A DNA stretch of 64,000 nucleotides from the NCBI GenBank assembly GCA_039720395.1, contig CM077828.1, forward strand, positions 29,198,069 through 29,262,068. Direction: 5' to 3'. The position numbers and the translations under genes are program-made. The notes beneath the pieces are model-generated. The model was not told the origin of the DNA. It worked only from the letters and a program-made list of their open reading frames with translations, and made no database searches. Numbering within the stretch: the stretch's first letter is position 1; every line of letters begins with the position of its first letter. Below are positions 22,757-35,700 of the stretch, one piece after another. The DNA is from Liquidambar formosana (lineage: Eukaryota; Streptophyta; Magnoliopsida; Saxifragales; Altingiaceae).

Positions 22757-25705
22757 TCAGTACATGTAAGATGGACGATGGGCAGGCAAAACAGGAGGAA
22801 CAGTGCCTGCCCTGCGAGAACCACTGCTGTAATATGACTCACCTTCCAGTACAGCATCAGCAAACTGATAAAGATCAGAGGCTGAGCTCCTATTAGCAAC
22901 ATCAGTAGATGGAGGATTTGGCAGCCCCACAAAGCCTTCCAAGGATGGTGATGGCCGAAACGAGCCATCAACGCCAATAGATGCAGGTTGTCCAGCAAAG
23001 CTCTGCCCGATTAACCTGTCATTGAATGCTGCATCCCCAACCCCATGCCATCCATAAAGTGGACCATTGTTATTCATCACTTGCCCAACCTTATCAACCA
23101 TCACCTCACTGTGAACCCCAGAAAAAGAACCTGTAGACAGGACACCACTAGTTCCTGCTGACATACCACCGGCTCCAACTCCGGCTGAAAGCACACCACA
23201 CCCACTTCCTGACATCGTGCCAAGAATGTTGTCGGGCAAAGACCCAGCACCAAATCCATGTGGTATGGACGAGGTAGTATGATAACTATTGACCCGTCCG
23301 GAGAGTCCACCATCCATCAAATTTATTGGAGTATATGAGCTATTGCCATCCACACGACCAGCAGCCCACTGCTCTTGCAAACCAATAATGGAGGTAGGTA
23401 TCAGGGGTGATACATTGGCAGTAAACCGTGAACGTTTAACCTCTTGAGTCTTTAATTTTTTTGAGGTCTCAATCTCAACTGCTTTCCTCTTTTGCATCAC
23501 CTTTTCATCCATTTTCTTCTCTAGTTCAGAAATATCTTTCTCCAAGGTGATTATCTTTTCTTTGATTTGCCATCCAGGAAGAAGCTTCAAAGGATCAATC
23601 TTGTGATCTTCCAAACAATTCATCACAGATTTCAGAGCAGCTAACTGCTTCTTGTTTGCTTCATTCTGTGAATGATCATCATAAAACTGCAGTATTAACA
23701 AAAGAGAAGTTAATTTACTTTAGTATATAAGAAGCAAATTAGACCATACCATTTCTCTGGGTGAACCCTGTGCTTCTCTCTTTGTTCTCTTCCACGCTTC
23801 TTTAGACTCCCTTAAAAACGATGCCAAAATTGTCTGAGGAGGAAACTTATCCTCAACCCCAAAAGTATAAGCGATATCAACAGCTTCAATGTTCATTCCA
23901 TTCTTCATCATCCCCTCAATTATATCTACAGTAGGTAAAAATTATTAGATAACACTAAAATTACTAACAAATGAGCAAGCAATATCATCAACATGCCTTT
24001 ATCATTAAGAAAGGCATAATAATGTTTATATATATATATAATAAGTAGTTAAAATGTTGAGATTGTTGTAACCACACTAAAAATTGTTAGCTATGACCCT
24101 TCAAAGTTGGAGATCAAGACGCCAATGATCAGTTGAGTTATATAATTACAGTCTAGGGGAAATGCTTTCATATGATGACAAAAAGGGAATCTATATATTT
24201 ACAACAGGATGTTGACCGAGAAGATGAATACAATAACATTCAAAAACTAGCAGCATGGGCATGCCCTGCTACTAAAACCCAAACCTGGTTTCACAGTCCA
24301 TCACAATTTATACAGATTTATCTGAGTTCAACTCAGACAATGAACTGACAGAAATCTCCTTCTCAGGATATGGGACTGGAAATACCGGCAAGAATTCCTT
24401 CAATCCTCATAACGGAAGTGAAACTTCCCCTAATCAGCCAGACATGTTGATAGACCGTCCATTACTATTTTCCATGAGTCAGGCACCAAAGTAGGTGTTT
24501 CCAAACATGTTACTTATGTTGAGGCCCAGCCCATGTCCAAGACCCACTTTTCACTGCAGCCAATCTTATTTTTCTTTTGATTGTTGTTATTGTCACCCCT
24601 CAATTTTATTTACGTCCCCCAACTTAATGAAATTCAATATTCTAATTTTACCATTATACAAATTTATAGTCAAGGACATTAATAATGTACCACTATTACT
24701 TTTTCCTTATCTACACTCCACACCCCCTCCTCCAATAATAATACCATCTTCCTCAATATACCCCCATAACCTCCACTCTCTTTCAAATCCTAAGAACCCT
24801 AACCTAACTTAACCACAATGCAAAACAAAGAAGAAGACATCTCCACGCTTATATGTTTCAAAACTTTTATGTTAATGCACCTGTTACACATGGCGGTTCA
24901 AGGATTAATGAGTTCAAAATAGATCATCTTCAGTAGTTCAGTTGCTTGGAGATGAAAGAGATTCGCCAGATTAAGATTGAAGCATTGCAATTTCACCTTA
25001 TGCTTACACAGAATAGACTGCCCAGGCCATATCCTCCATAAATAACTATGTCCAACTTGCTATGTCTACCAAAATAATAATATAATAATAATAACAATAA
25101 TGAAATAAAAAAATGTGAGGTGCACAAATAAAATCAGGCTGATTATATGGGGTTTGGGTAATTTTGGGACTATTGTGGGGTGTAGATTAAAAATGTGAGG
25201 GTTAAAAATAAATGGGGGTGTAAATAAAGTGAAGGGGTGGCAATAACAGCACTTATTAATAATTGATCACATAGGCTTATCGTAGAAGAAGAATAAATTT
25301 GTAGAAGAAATTTAACTAAAAATAAAAATTCTGTAGCCAAAAAAGATAAAAATAATATTGATCACTTGGGAGCTGTTTGGCAACCGTTAAAATCGGCTTT
25401 TCCACATACAACATGGGTCCAATTTTGCCGTCCTAGTGTTTGGTAAACACGTTGAAGATAGAAATACGTTTTCACTTATCCGAAAATTGGGCCTAAAGCA
25501 GGTTAACATCAGCCCAACAAAAAGCTGGTTTTTATATAAACCGTATAAGGTAGTGAGGAAAGCAAAAAGTTGTCCCCTCTCTCTTGCGTACAGGAAGGAT
25601 CACTCACCTCTTTGACAAGATAAAGACAATGCTCCAATCTCTAACTTCAAGAGGAAAAAGGAAAATCTTCATCAAGATAATCTTCTTCTTCTTCTTCTTC
25701 TTCTT

Positions 25706-25736
<31 letters not shown>

Positions 25737-28700
25737 TATCAAATGGAGACATTCGGATTTTCTAGGTTTATGAAGATAAAGTGCTTGATTTGTTGTGGAT
25801 TTGTGGGATTAGGGTTTTGATTTGGGAAAAATAATTGAAATCTTATTGGGATTTTTCATTTTTCTGGTGTTAGGGTTGATATTTGGGAATTTTTCTTATC
25901 ATAGAGGTCCCCCACATCTATTTCTAGACTTTGAGAGATCACCATGTTTTTCTTCTTCTGCTTCTTCTTCTTCATCGTCTTCTTCTTCTTTTTCTAAAAA
26001 GATGAACTTTGCAAAAATAATTTACCTTTCTTTTGAATAGAAATCAAGATGAGGAAATAGAAAACTCATTAGACGATTCATAGCCTGACTTGGGAGACAA
26101 TTTGAACCAAACTACGTTGGAACAAAAACCAGGGTAGATCCCCATTTTTACCAAACATGCTATGAGCTAAGACGGTTCCCACTTAAACTCGCATTGTCTT
26201 GACCAAATCAGTCCTGAAACAACCTGAACCCTGGGCTTCGCAAAAAATCCCCCTAGCGCCTGACTAAATAAGCCTCGCCTAGGTTGAAAGAAAGCCCAAT
26301 GCTACGCTTGCCTGCACCTTGCACCCGCGGTGAGCCTAACGCACGCTTTTAACAACTACAAAATAAAAAATCCATTTTCTCATGAATACATCTCACCAGT
26401 CTACTCACAAAGAGGCACATGCCCAAAGTACCTTTCCTCTAACAAATGGGGGAATTTCTAAGGACGATAGAAATTTGCACAATAATTAGGAATCTCTTGG
26501 TGAATCTCTAGTCCCTCTTTTTCGATGTTAGTGAATAAGACTCCTTATAGTTTTTTCCATAGTTCTAGAGGGGTCCGTCAAGGGGACCCCCTTTCTCCTC
26601 TTTTATTTATTTTAGTCATGGAAGTTTTGAGTAATTTTATTTCCAAGGCTATAGAGAATTCTTTGGTGGAGGGCTTCAAGATTGGGGATGGGCAATACGG
26701 GTTTGGTAAAGTTTCTCACTTACTTTTCACCGATGACACTCTTCTTTTTTGTGGTGTTGATGAGGAACAAATGTATAATTTGAGGGTGATTCTCCTTTGC
26801 TTTGAAGCGGTGTCGGGTCTTAAAGTTAATCTTGGTAAAAGTGAAATTATTCCAGTTGGGAGGGTTGAAAATATTGATTCCCTTGCTTGTATTCTTGGTT
26901 GTAAAGTTAGTGAATTGCTGATGACTTACCTTGTTCTTCCGTTGGGCTCGCTTCAAAAACTCTAAAGTGTGGGACCCTATCACTTCTAAGATTGAAAAAA
27001 GACTTAGTGGATGGAAAAAATGTTATCTTTCTAAAGGTAGGAAGTTAACACTTATCAAAAGTGTGTTGTCTAGCATTCCTACCTACTTTATGTTCATTCA
27101 CAAGATCCCTAGATCGGTGGCTAATAGAATTGAAAAATTACAAAGAGATTTTTTGTGGAATAATATGGGGGGAGAGCGGAAATTTCATCTTATTAATTGG
27201 CACTCCATTTGTCTTCCAAAATTTTTGGGAGGCTTGGGTATAAGATCTATCTATTGTACCAATCAAGCCCTAATGAGTAAATGGCTTTGGAGGGTTGGGA
27301 AAGAGGATCATGGTTTGTGGAAGGATGTGGTGGTTTGGAAATATGGCTTAACTAGTGAAGGTTGGTGGACTAAGAGGGCAAGAGGTTCTCATAGCTTGGG
27401 CCTTTGGAACGCGATTTTGCAAGGCTTTAATGATTTCTCCAAGGAGATTGGTTTTAAAGTGGGAGTGGGGGATAGAGTGAGATTTTGGAAAGATGCTTGG
27501 TGCTCTAACTTGCCCCTAATATTGGAATTCCCTACTTTGTATGATATTGCATTCGACAAAGATGCTATGGTTTGTGATTACATGGATAGGAACAATGGAG
27601 CTATTTTTTGGAATGTCATTTTTTTGAGGCGTTTCAATGATTGGGAGTTGGAAAGTGTGATGTCTTTTTATCAAGTTCTTTACGATAATAAGATTTTGGT
27701 GGGTGAGAATGATTCATTGGTGTGGCGTAAGGACTCTAAGGGGTCATTCTCCGTGAAATCTTTTTACAATGTTTTGAGATCTCAAGGGGTTCCTTTCCTT
27801 CCAACTAAAACTATTTGGGTCGCTTCGGTTCCCACTAAAGTAGCGTTTTTTTGTTGGTTAGTGGGAAGCAACAAATGTTTGACTTTGGATCATCTTATCC
27901 AGAGGGGGTGGCCTATGCCTAATCGATGTATCTTGTGTAAAGAAATGGCGGAAATGGTGGATCATCTTTTCTTACATTGCATAATGGCTAAGAGCCTTTG
28001 CATGCTTATATTTAATATGTTTGGTGTCCATCGGGTCACTCCTTCTTTGACTCATGATCTTCTTGCCAGTTGGTGGATTAAAGGGGGTGACAAAGAGGCA
28101 AAGATGATTTGGAGAATGGCTCCTCATGCCATTTTTTGGTACATTTGGAGAGAAAGGAACCGTAGTATTTTTGAAGGAGTTGAAAAATCAATTATTGAAC
28201 TTAAATCCTCTTTGATTAAGAATCTTTTTTGTGGTTTTCCAGTCTTGCTAATAGTTGAAAGCTTTCTTGTATACTTTTTGTAGACGCTCTTCAGCTTTAA
28301 GGGGTCTTCTTTTTTTTAAATCCTCTTGGGCTAAGCCTTTTGTTTTAATACACATTTACTTCATCAAAAAAAATAATTACTCAGTTACTCTACTCCTTCC
28401 AATTTTGCAGATGCTATCAGAGTAAAGATTAATTTGTTTTTTTTGTTTTAATTGGCTTAAGGTATGCTAGAGATAACTGTTCTAGGGAGCTTTACGTGGA
28501 AGGTAATTCTTCCACTATTTGCAGGGGAGCTGGAGAAATTGGCAACAAATGAGAGAGATTCCAAAGTTGTCTGCACAGCTTATGACTACCTATCAAATGG
28601 GTGCAAATCGGAAACCGACAACATAGCTAAGAGAGAGGCAACTATGCTGGGAACATTCTCTGTTTTTTCTTCCATCTTAAGCAGCAAAAAGTGTGTTTTC

Positions 28701-29985
28701 TTTGTTTATTGTGTTGCCTCTTGCTCATTTTATAATTTCTTTCGTTTTTATTACTCCATTAGAAGGACCACTTTTCCTTTGCCTTTATATTCACTTTCTC
28801 ATAAAATTCATTTCTTACCAATATAGAATTAAGACCACCGAGCAATAAGCCTATCAGTGAACAATAATAATAATAATCTAATTTAATAATATTTCAAAGT
28901 TTAACACAATCGAAATTATAGGAAAGTAACTTAGAAAGGGAGGATGATTCAAGATGCACCAAAGCATGCATTACGACTGCAGCACAAATACCTGGAATCC
29001 TCATGAGAAGAACGTGTGAATGACGAAGGGCGTCAAAAATTTCCTTTGGATTACTCAATCGAATTAAATCCCTAAGATCTTCATTCCTAAATACATTCGG
29101 GATGCCAAAAGAGCCAACAAAAAGAAGTAAACCACGGGCATCGATGTCACTGGCCCTGGAGACACCACCTTCACTGATAAGCCTCTTCCTCCAAGCAATT
29201 GCGGCTAACTCGGCTTCTTCCTTGACTGAGGGTTCAATCTCAGTGCAGCCCGTGAGGAGAAAGAATTCCAAAATGAGAACGGACGCTTGTCTGGCCATAA
29301 TCATGGGAGAGTCCCTGCTGAACGCTTTGCTCCCCTGGAGGAAAAAACGCCCAATGCATTCCAGAACCAGTTTGGCTGGTCTTGGAGCACTCTTTAAAGC
29401 TGCAGGAGCTTCTTCCCGAAGTTTCGCAGCGTCTGAAATACGTGAGACAATATACTTACGCAAGCCGCGGCTGCACATCATTTCACATAGATACTCAAGC
29501 TCAGATCGAGAGGACTGCTTAGCCGTATCGTTACTCAGCGACTTTTGTTCGGATTCATGGGAGTGTGTGTTAGCCGAATTGGGAATATTGGGAGCTGGGG
29601 TTTCTGTCGCAGGCATAATCGCCATCTTCTGTTGACGCTGGTCCGGCGAGGAATCCGTCTGTTTGGACCAGGCGTCAATGGTGTTTTGAATAAAGTCTAG
29701 ATGCTTCTGCAACTCGTCCCACCTGCGCCTGAAGGCGTGAATGACAGTGGAAAGGCTGCGAAGTTCATTCACCGATTTGAGAAACTGAGGTTCTCTTCCA
29801 TCTTCCTTTTCCGGAGATACTGATGATGGAGTTGCAGCGGCTGCGGATTGTGCTTGATGATTTGATGGCTCCATGCTTGTGAGCTCTTGTGGTTCCCCTT
29901 TCACACACGCCGTCCACGCCGGTGGTGGTGGGGTCCGTTCTTCCTCCTTAACGGTCGCAGGAAGGGGACTGAGATTCGAATTCAT
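22757..29985 (-). CDS. FRI: FRIGIDA flowering-time protein homologue
   Basis: Three exons (28992-29985, 23750-23925, 22757-23686) join to 2100 nt, 699 residues. It follows FRIGIDA itself rather than the FRL paralogues: 'EPQFLKSVNELRSLS' at residues 65-79, an N-terminal coiled coil (about 70-106), the FRIGIDA core starting 'CEMMCSRGLRKYI' (167-179) with 'CIGRFFLQGSKAF' and 'AWRKRL', then 'YTFGVEDKFPP', 'LPGWQIKEKI' and a second coiled coil (about 428-465). The C-terminus is Gly/Ser-rich. In Arabidopsis, FRI is a nuclear scaffold (with FRL1, FES1, SUF4, FLX) that raises FLC transcription and imposes a vernalization requirement. Full-length Arabidopsis FRI is about 600 residues; this one is longer in its N-terminal and C-terminal low-complexity parts. 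No stops or frameshifts are seen. Intron 1 is 5.07 kb and carries an antisense LINE. Intron 2 is only 63 bp. Confidence 0.93.
23926..26480 (-). other. FRI intron 1, 3' part
   Basis: AT-rich intron sequence with a (TTC)n tract at 25681-25735 and a stretch of 'gcctaggcg'-like, GC-richer DNA near 26240-26350 resembling dispersed plant repeat ends. Low-complexity 'gtttggcaac'/'gtttggtaaa' words occur at 25377-25450 and 26150-26160, but I could not define element ends. No coding exon is seen. Confidence 0.4.
25681..25735. repeat. (TTC)n microsatellite in FRI intron 1
   Basis: About 18 perfect TTC units on the plus strand. They create a spurious poly-Phe reading frame. On the FRI strand it reads (GAA)n. 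Confidence 0.95.
26489..28371 (+). mobile_element. 5'-truncated LINE (RT end plus zf-RVT), antisense in FRI intron 1
   Basis: The plus strand encodes the C-terminal half of a plant L1-type ORF2. The first piece (26525-26965) has 'GVRQGDPLSPLLF' and the RT catalytic box as FTDD (family FADD). A frameshift near 26930 leads to a 450-codon piece ending at 28283, with thumb/connection sequence and the zf-RVT motif 'CILCKE...HLFLHC' near 27930-27980. A short A-tail is at 28365-28373. The word 'aataatta' occurs at 26481-26488 and 28372-28379, a plausible TSD. Endonuclease and the N-terminal RT are missing. It is a close relative of the LINE piece at 54198-54940. Confidence 0.9.
28380..28991 (-). other. 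FRI intron 1, 5' part
   Basis: AT-rich intron between the LINE tail and the donor site at 28991/28990. Nothing coding is recognised. Confidence 0.4.
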
Positions 29986-30836
29986 GGCTACCGAAAGCCC
30001 CCACTCGATGTGAACAAGGTGCCCTAACTAGGAAGAAAGAAATAAAAGACCCCCGATACGGCAACGCCCGGCACAACGCGTCTGCAGAACAGGAGATAGA
30101 TTACCATTTAAACCAACCCCCCAATATGGTAAATTACGTAAAATGCCCCATATAGTCTTTTTTCTTCTAATTCCCCCATGGCCCCTGATACTAGTCAAAC
30201 GCAAAGAATTCACTGCTTCAAAAAGGAATAGAAAACACGTATACATTATACAGAGACATGAACAAGTTGGTTTGTTCTGTGAAAAACAAAATAGAAAATT
30301 GTTGGTGCCGTTCCAAGAACACCCTTTTGAATTTTGATTATTAATAAGTACCAATACTGATGTCAATATCAGCGTAATAACAGATAAAAGAAAGTTTAAA
30401 ATCCACTATTTGATAGACCCCATTTGAATACAAGACAACAATATGATTGATTGAGTTTTACCAATTTTGGTTTATTGCTACTTTCATTGAAAGGGATCAT
30501 TTTCATCATTTGATCATTTTCAAGCTTCCGTAGACCCTTTTTACTTCGAGGGCCATAATACAGAATCCAATTCAAAAGGTAAGTTTTTTATTCTTTTTAT
30601 TATGTCTTTTACCCACGAGTTTTATTATAGCTCAATACTCAATCAAATGGAAGATGTCGTAATAAGTACTGATGATCATTTATAGATCTAAATGGTCTCC
30701 ATGGTCCAAAGAATAATTAAGCTCTCTCTCATTTATACATGAATCAATCAATAACCTAAACTATCACCAACCAAAATTTCTACTTCGATAGACATAAGAT
30801 TACATCATGGAAATATGGAATATTGACATAAAGTAT
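29986..30836. other. FRI upstream region / ClpD downstream region
   Basis: This 851-bp spacer contains the FRI promoter (its 5' UTR just above 29985) and the ClpD 3' UTR (just below 30837). No clear cis-element or RNA gene was recognised. A spurious ORF here lacks any family resemblance. Confidence 0.4.
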
Positions 30837-32713
30837 CTACAAGATGGATGTTGAATCAGACAAGTAGACACTTCGATCTGATCGATTAGCAACAAATGGG
30901 TTTCCTGAAGCATCCAAATCAATGATGGCAATGTCACCGGGTTTATAATCTCCACCAAGAAGTGCTTCACTCACCAGATCCTCGATCATTTGGGTAACTG
31001 CCCTCCTAAGAGGTCGGGCACCATAACTCTGGTTATAGCCTTGTTGGCATATGAGGTCCATGATTGACTCAGACACCTCCAAACCAATTCCCAGGGTTAT
31101 GAGCCTTTCCTTCACTTCTCGTAGCATTATATTCAAAATCTCGAGCATCTGAAATAAACAGATATGATGATGTGAGCTGACCAGTCAAGAGTCCACAAAT
31201 ATTTATAATACAACACGCATCTGATTCATGGGAAGGCCCTGTAGTCCCAGGTGACCTCAGATTCATTCAAAAACTAGGCCAAGTTTAAACAGTAGATAGT
31301 AGTTTTTGGGAAGGCCCAGAGCCCTAGGTGACCTCAGATTCATTCAAAAACTTGGCCAAGATTTCAGGTATGAACAGTTGAACAGCGGTTGAGATATGTT
31401 GGGCATTGGATCAAAGTTGCTTTCTGAGTTGAGAAAACCAAATTTTGCAGATTATGATCCTAGAGGCCTAATAGACTAGGCTAAAGCCTTACAAGAACCA
31501 ACCAAACTACTGCTTAGAGAATCAGTTAGAGGAGACAAACCTGAGTCTTCTCAAGGGGACGGAACACAACCACTTCATCTATTCTGTTGAGCAACTCTGG
31601 ACGAAAATATGCCTTGAGTTCTTCCATTACCAATGTTTTCATTCCAGAATATGAAGTTGAATCATCATCTGCAATCAAGAAACCAATAGAGCTGTGTCTA
31701 CCTTTTGCAATGGCAGTGGAACCCACATTAGAAGTCATCACTACCAATGCATTTTTAAATGATACTCTCCGCCCCTGTTGATCCCAGTCTTTACATAGTT
31801 AGAGATTGAGTAGTCAAGGTTGTAATGGTCAATCAAGTAAAGAAGCAAATCTAAACTTAGTTGTTGACAAGATTATTTTTATGGTAATTATTTTCTTTAT
31901 GACCCGACTGTCCCTTTCTTTGGTCAATCCCACTTTCTGATGAGAATGTTATACAATCAATCAACCGTTACTACAAATCTATATGAACTCCCAAAACTTC
32001 CATTTTTCATGCTATTAATTTTAAATGTGCTTTCACCCTACTCAGTTTGTATAGAATGGTTGTTTCTAAAGCAATTTCCTTACATGAGATACTACTATGC
32101 AAAGCACAAACCTGAGAATCCGTGAGGTGGCCATCTTCAAACAATTGGAGGAGGATATTGAATACATCTGGATGGGCTTTCTCTATTTCATCAAGTAATA
32201 CCACCGTGAAAGGTCGTCTTCTAATAGCTTCTGTAAGAGTGCCTCCCTCTCCATAGCCCACATAACCTGGGGGTGATCCTATCAACTTGCTCACAGTATG
32301 CCGCTCCATGTATTCACTCATGTCCAATCTTAGCATGGCTGCCTCCTGCAGTAATAATGTCAAGGAACACCAAAAAGAATAATAAGTATAAGCTTTTCGA
32401 ATTTTCAATATAAAAAAGGATTGTTATCTGGTGTTTAGTAATACTAGCAGTGGGCACAGTGCAATACGGACAAATGGATAACATAATTAATTTAAAAATA
32501 AAAATAAATATTAAAATTTCAAATATAATTAGGGCTGGCAATCTCAACCCAAACCCGTGAAGCCGCCCATACCCACCGGCAATAAATGGGTTTGGGTGAA
32601 ATAAATTTTTAATTGGGTTGGTAATGGGTAACCCACAATTGACCCAATTATAAATGGGTAGGTTATGGGTTAACCACGGGACACGTTGGGTTTTATTGGG
32701 TAACTTAAAAGGA

Positions 32714-32749
<36 letters not shown>

Positions 32750-35700
32750 CTGAAAGTGGGGTGTGATTCCATTTCCTTCTCTTCCTCCTCCTCCTCCTTT
32801 TCTTTCCTTTCCCCATCAGACTTTCCTCCTCTGTCTCCTAGGCAAGCTCCATTTGTTTGGCAAACTTGTATTCAGCTTTTAAATTTTTTTTAAAAAAGAA
32901 AATTAGTAAGAAGAGGAGGAAATGAGAAGGGATTCTTTCCTTTTCTTTTCCTCAAGTTTCTCAGCAACCAAACAAAAGGTAAATGAGAAAATTTGAAAAA
33001 CCAAATAGGGTTTTTTAACCCCTTTACACCATGCCAACCACAAGTCCAACACCTCTCCAGCCCCCTTGCCTCAACAAAAGATCGATGCCGACGATAGATG
33101 GGTAGCAACGGAGGGTTCATAGGAGGAGCTCAAAGCGAAGAGCTTTTAGAGTTTGCGGAGGCGAGATTCAATGTGGTACAAAAATTTGCAGGTGAGGGAA
33201 AATAAAAGGGTCTTCGTTAAGATAGTCAAGGATTTTCATATGATTTCTTCACTAAGATTATCGAAGGGGTTGGTGAGTGATTGTTCTTCCTCTATATTCT
33301 TCTGCTGGTTTTCATGGGTTTGGAAGAGAGGAAAGAGAAGGAGAAGAAATTGGCCATCCCTAATTTTTCTTTTTTTTTTTTTTTTTTTTTTTTTGCAACT
33401 TGCAATTAGTTTCAACTAAATCTAGAACTATTTTTTTTACTGTGAATATCTAAAGCTTTGAGTTTTTTTTCCTTTTTGTTTTTTTTGTTGCAACTTGCAA
33501 TCAGTTTCAACTAAATCTGGACTTCGAAGAGTTTTGAGGAGAGAGAGAGAAAGAAAAAAAAATTAATTTAAATAAATTAAAATTTTAAAAATTTATAATT
33601 ATAAAATATAAAATAAAAAACTAGGGCACAAAACGGGTCGGGTCATGATTTGATTTGAGCTAAAATATGGGTCGGGTCATGAATTGTATTGGGTCTTGAT
33701 CCAATCTAACTTTGGGTATTATTGCAGTGATTTGGGTTGACAGGTTAGTTTTGGGTATGCACAGTAACTGGGTTGGGTATTACCCAACCCATTAATGACA
33801 CAGATTACATGACTCATTAATGACCCAATCCAAACCCAACCCAACCCGTTTATTCCTCAAGCCAAACCCACCCAGATTGCCATCCCTAAATATAATACAA
33901 TATAAGACAACAAGGAAGAAGTCGCTTTTTTCATAATGCAATTGTGACAGTATGGGGTTGGTCACCACTCACCACCCCTTAGAAAGAGGAACTATCTATA
34001 TATGAGTGAAATCAATGGACCGCGCATCAAGATTCCTAATGTAAATGCCTAGTTAATCTTTCATGGTCCTTGCGTTTTCTTATTTCAGCACCACCCTAAG
34101 CTCTCTTCAACAAAATGGTCCTTTAGTTGAACAATGTCATCCGCTATCGATGAGAGATTAAAAGGTTGCATCTTTCAGATTTGTAGAAGAAAACGATGGA
34201 AGAAGAGTAGTAGAAGATGAAGTTGATGTAATTAGACAAGTATGTAACTCTCTTACTCCTGTAACTCTCTTACTCCGAAAACATTAATTTTATAAAAGTA
34301 GATGCGACACCTAAAGGGTGTCCAATATCTAACAGCAATAATTAAAAACCTATAAAAATTGAGGGGATGAAATTGTCCATTTCAATACTTTAAAAAATGG
34401 TATGTAGTGAATAATCAGGGGTAAGTGGAATCCTATTCAAATCAGATTTAGGAAGGTAGTGTTCTGGTTGACATTTTACAACACATTTACATTCGCATTT
34501 TACAACACAATTACATGGACTGAGGTCAAGTTGGGTGGGCAGTCACACATGGTGTCATAACTGCTCCGCCCAATTCACCTACTAACAGATGTACATATAA
34601 GGAGTATGTGCACCATTAACCAATCCATACTACCACTAAAACTATGGACGTGTGAAAAAATTTTGATCAATAAAGATACCCTTGACAAATTTATCAACAA
34701 CCAGTATACCCACAGCCCACCAGAGTTCAAAACCACATGGCCTACTAAAAACAACAGATGTTGTGTTCTTTGCTTCTTATTCTTCTTCTTTTTCTTTTTC
34801 CATTTTTTTTCAAAACCACTATTAAAAAAACAAATTACTAGTTTCTAATTACTAAATGAGTTCGTGCAACTATTTGAGTACAATTCCAAAAACTTTCTAT
34901 TCTTTATATCTCTCCATCATTTAAAAGATTAAAAAGGGTCACTTCTTTCAGCCTTTTTACTGTGATTACCCACTGTTAGTGTCTCTTCACAATCAATCAA
35001 TTTTAAGTTTAAAAGATATAATAATTGTGAACACTGGTCTGTTAAATATTAGACTTTTAACATTATTTACATTTTGTCCACGTGCACATGCAATGCACGT
35101 GGTCCACGACTATTAAAAGTAATAAATAATAGTCTCAAAAATTCCTCAAAATGATTGAACGACTTGATATGCAGTGCGTGATTCAGAGAAATTTTCCCTT
35201 TACACAATTTGCATCTTCAAACTCAATTTTTTAGGGCAATTTTCTTTTAGTCCACTCCTGATTTTAATAAAAAGATATGTACTCAGGATAGATAAAAACA
35301 GATTTATCGAGTTATTGTAAAAGATGAAATTTTATCAACAGTTCAAAGAGAAAAATCTAGCTATGTATTTGGATCTTAAGAAAACAATTGTACATAAGGT
35401 GCGAAGCCTTACTGATCCAAAATAGCATGCTGCCAAAGCTTTTGTCAGTTCGGTTTTGCCAACTCCGGTTGGGCCACAGAAAAGCAATACTGCAATAGGT
35501 CTGTCAGGATCCTTCAAACCAACCCGCGATCTTTTAACAGCTCGAGAAATGGTAGCAACAGCCTCATCTTGACCAACAACCCGTTTCTTAAGCTGCTCGT
35601 CAAGACCCACCAGAAGCATTCTTTCATCAGCAGTGACCTGCTGAACAGGGATCCCCGACCAGAGTGAAGCAACTTCCGCTATTTCATCAGGTCCAACTAC

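Noticed and set aside
25584..25820. ORF with a long poly-Phe run
   Set aside because: Created by the (TTC)n microsatellite in FRI intron 1; no family resemblance.
25369..26170. Harbinger/hAT MITE suggested by 'gtttggcaac' and 'accaaacatg' words
   Set aside because: The putative ends do not align as inverted repeats and no duplication is found.
29102..29635. 177-codon plus-strand ORF opposite FRI exon 1
   Set aside because: It is the antisense shadow of the FRI coding exon; no domain.
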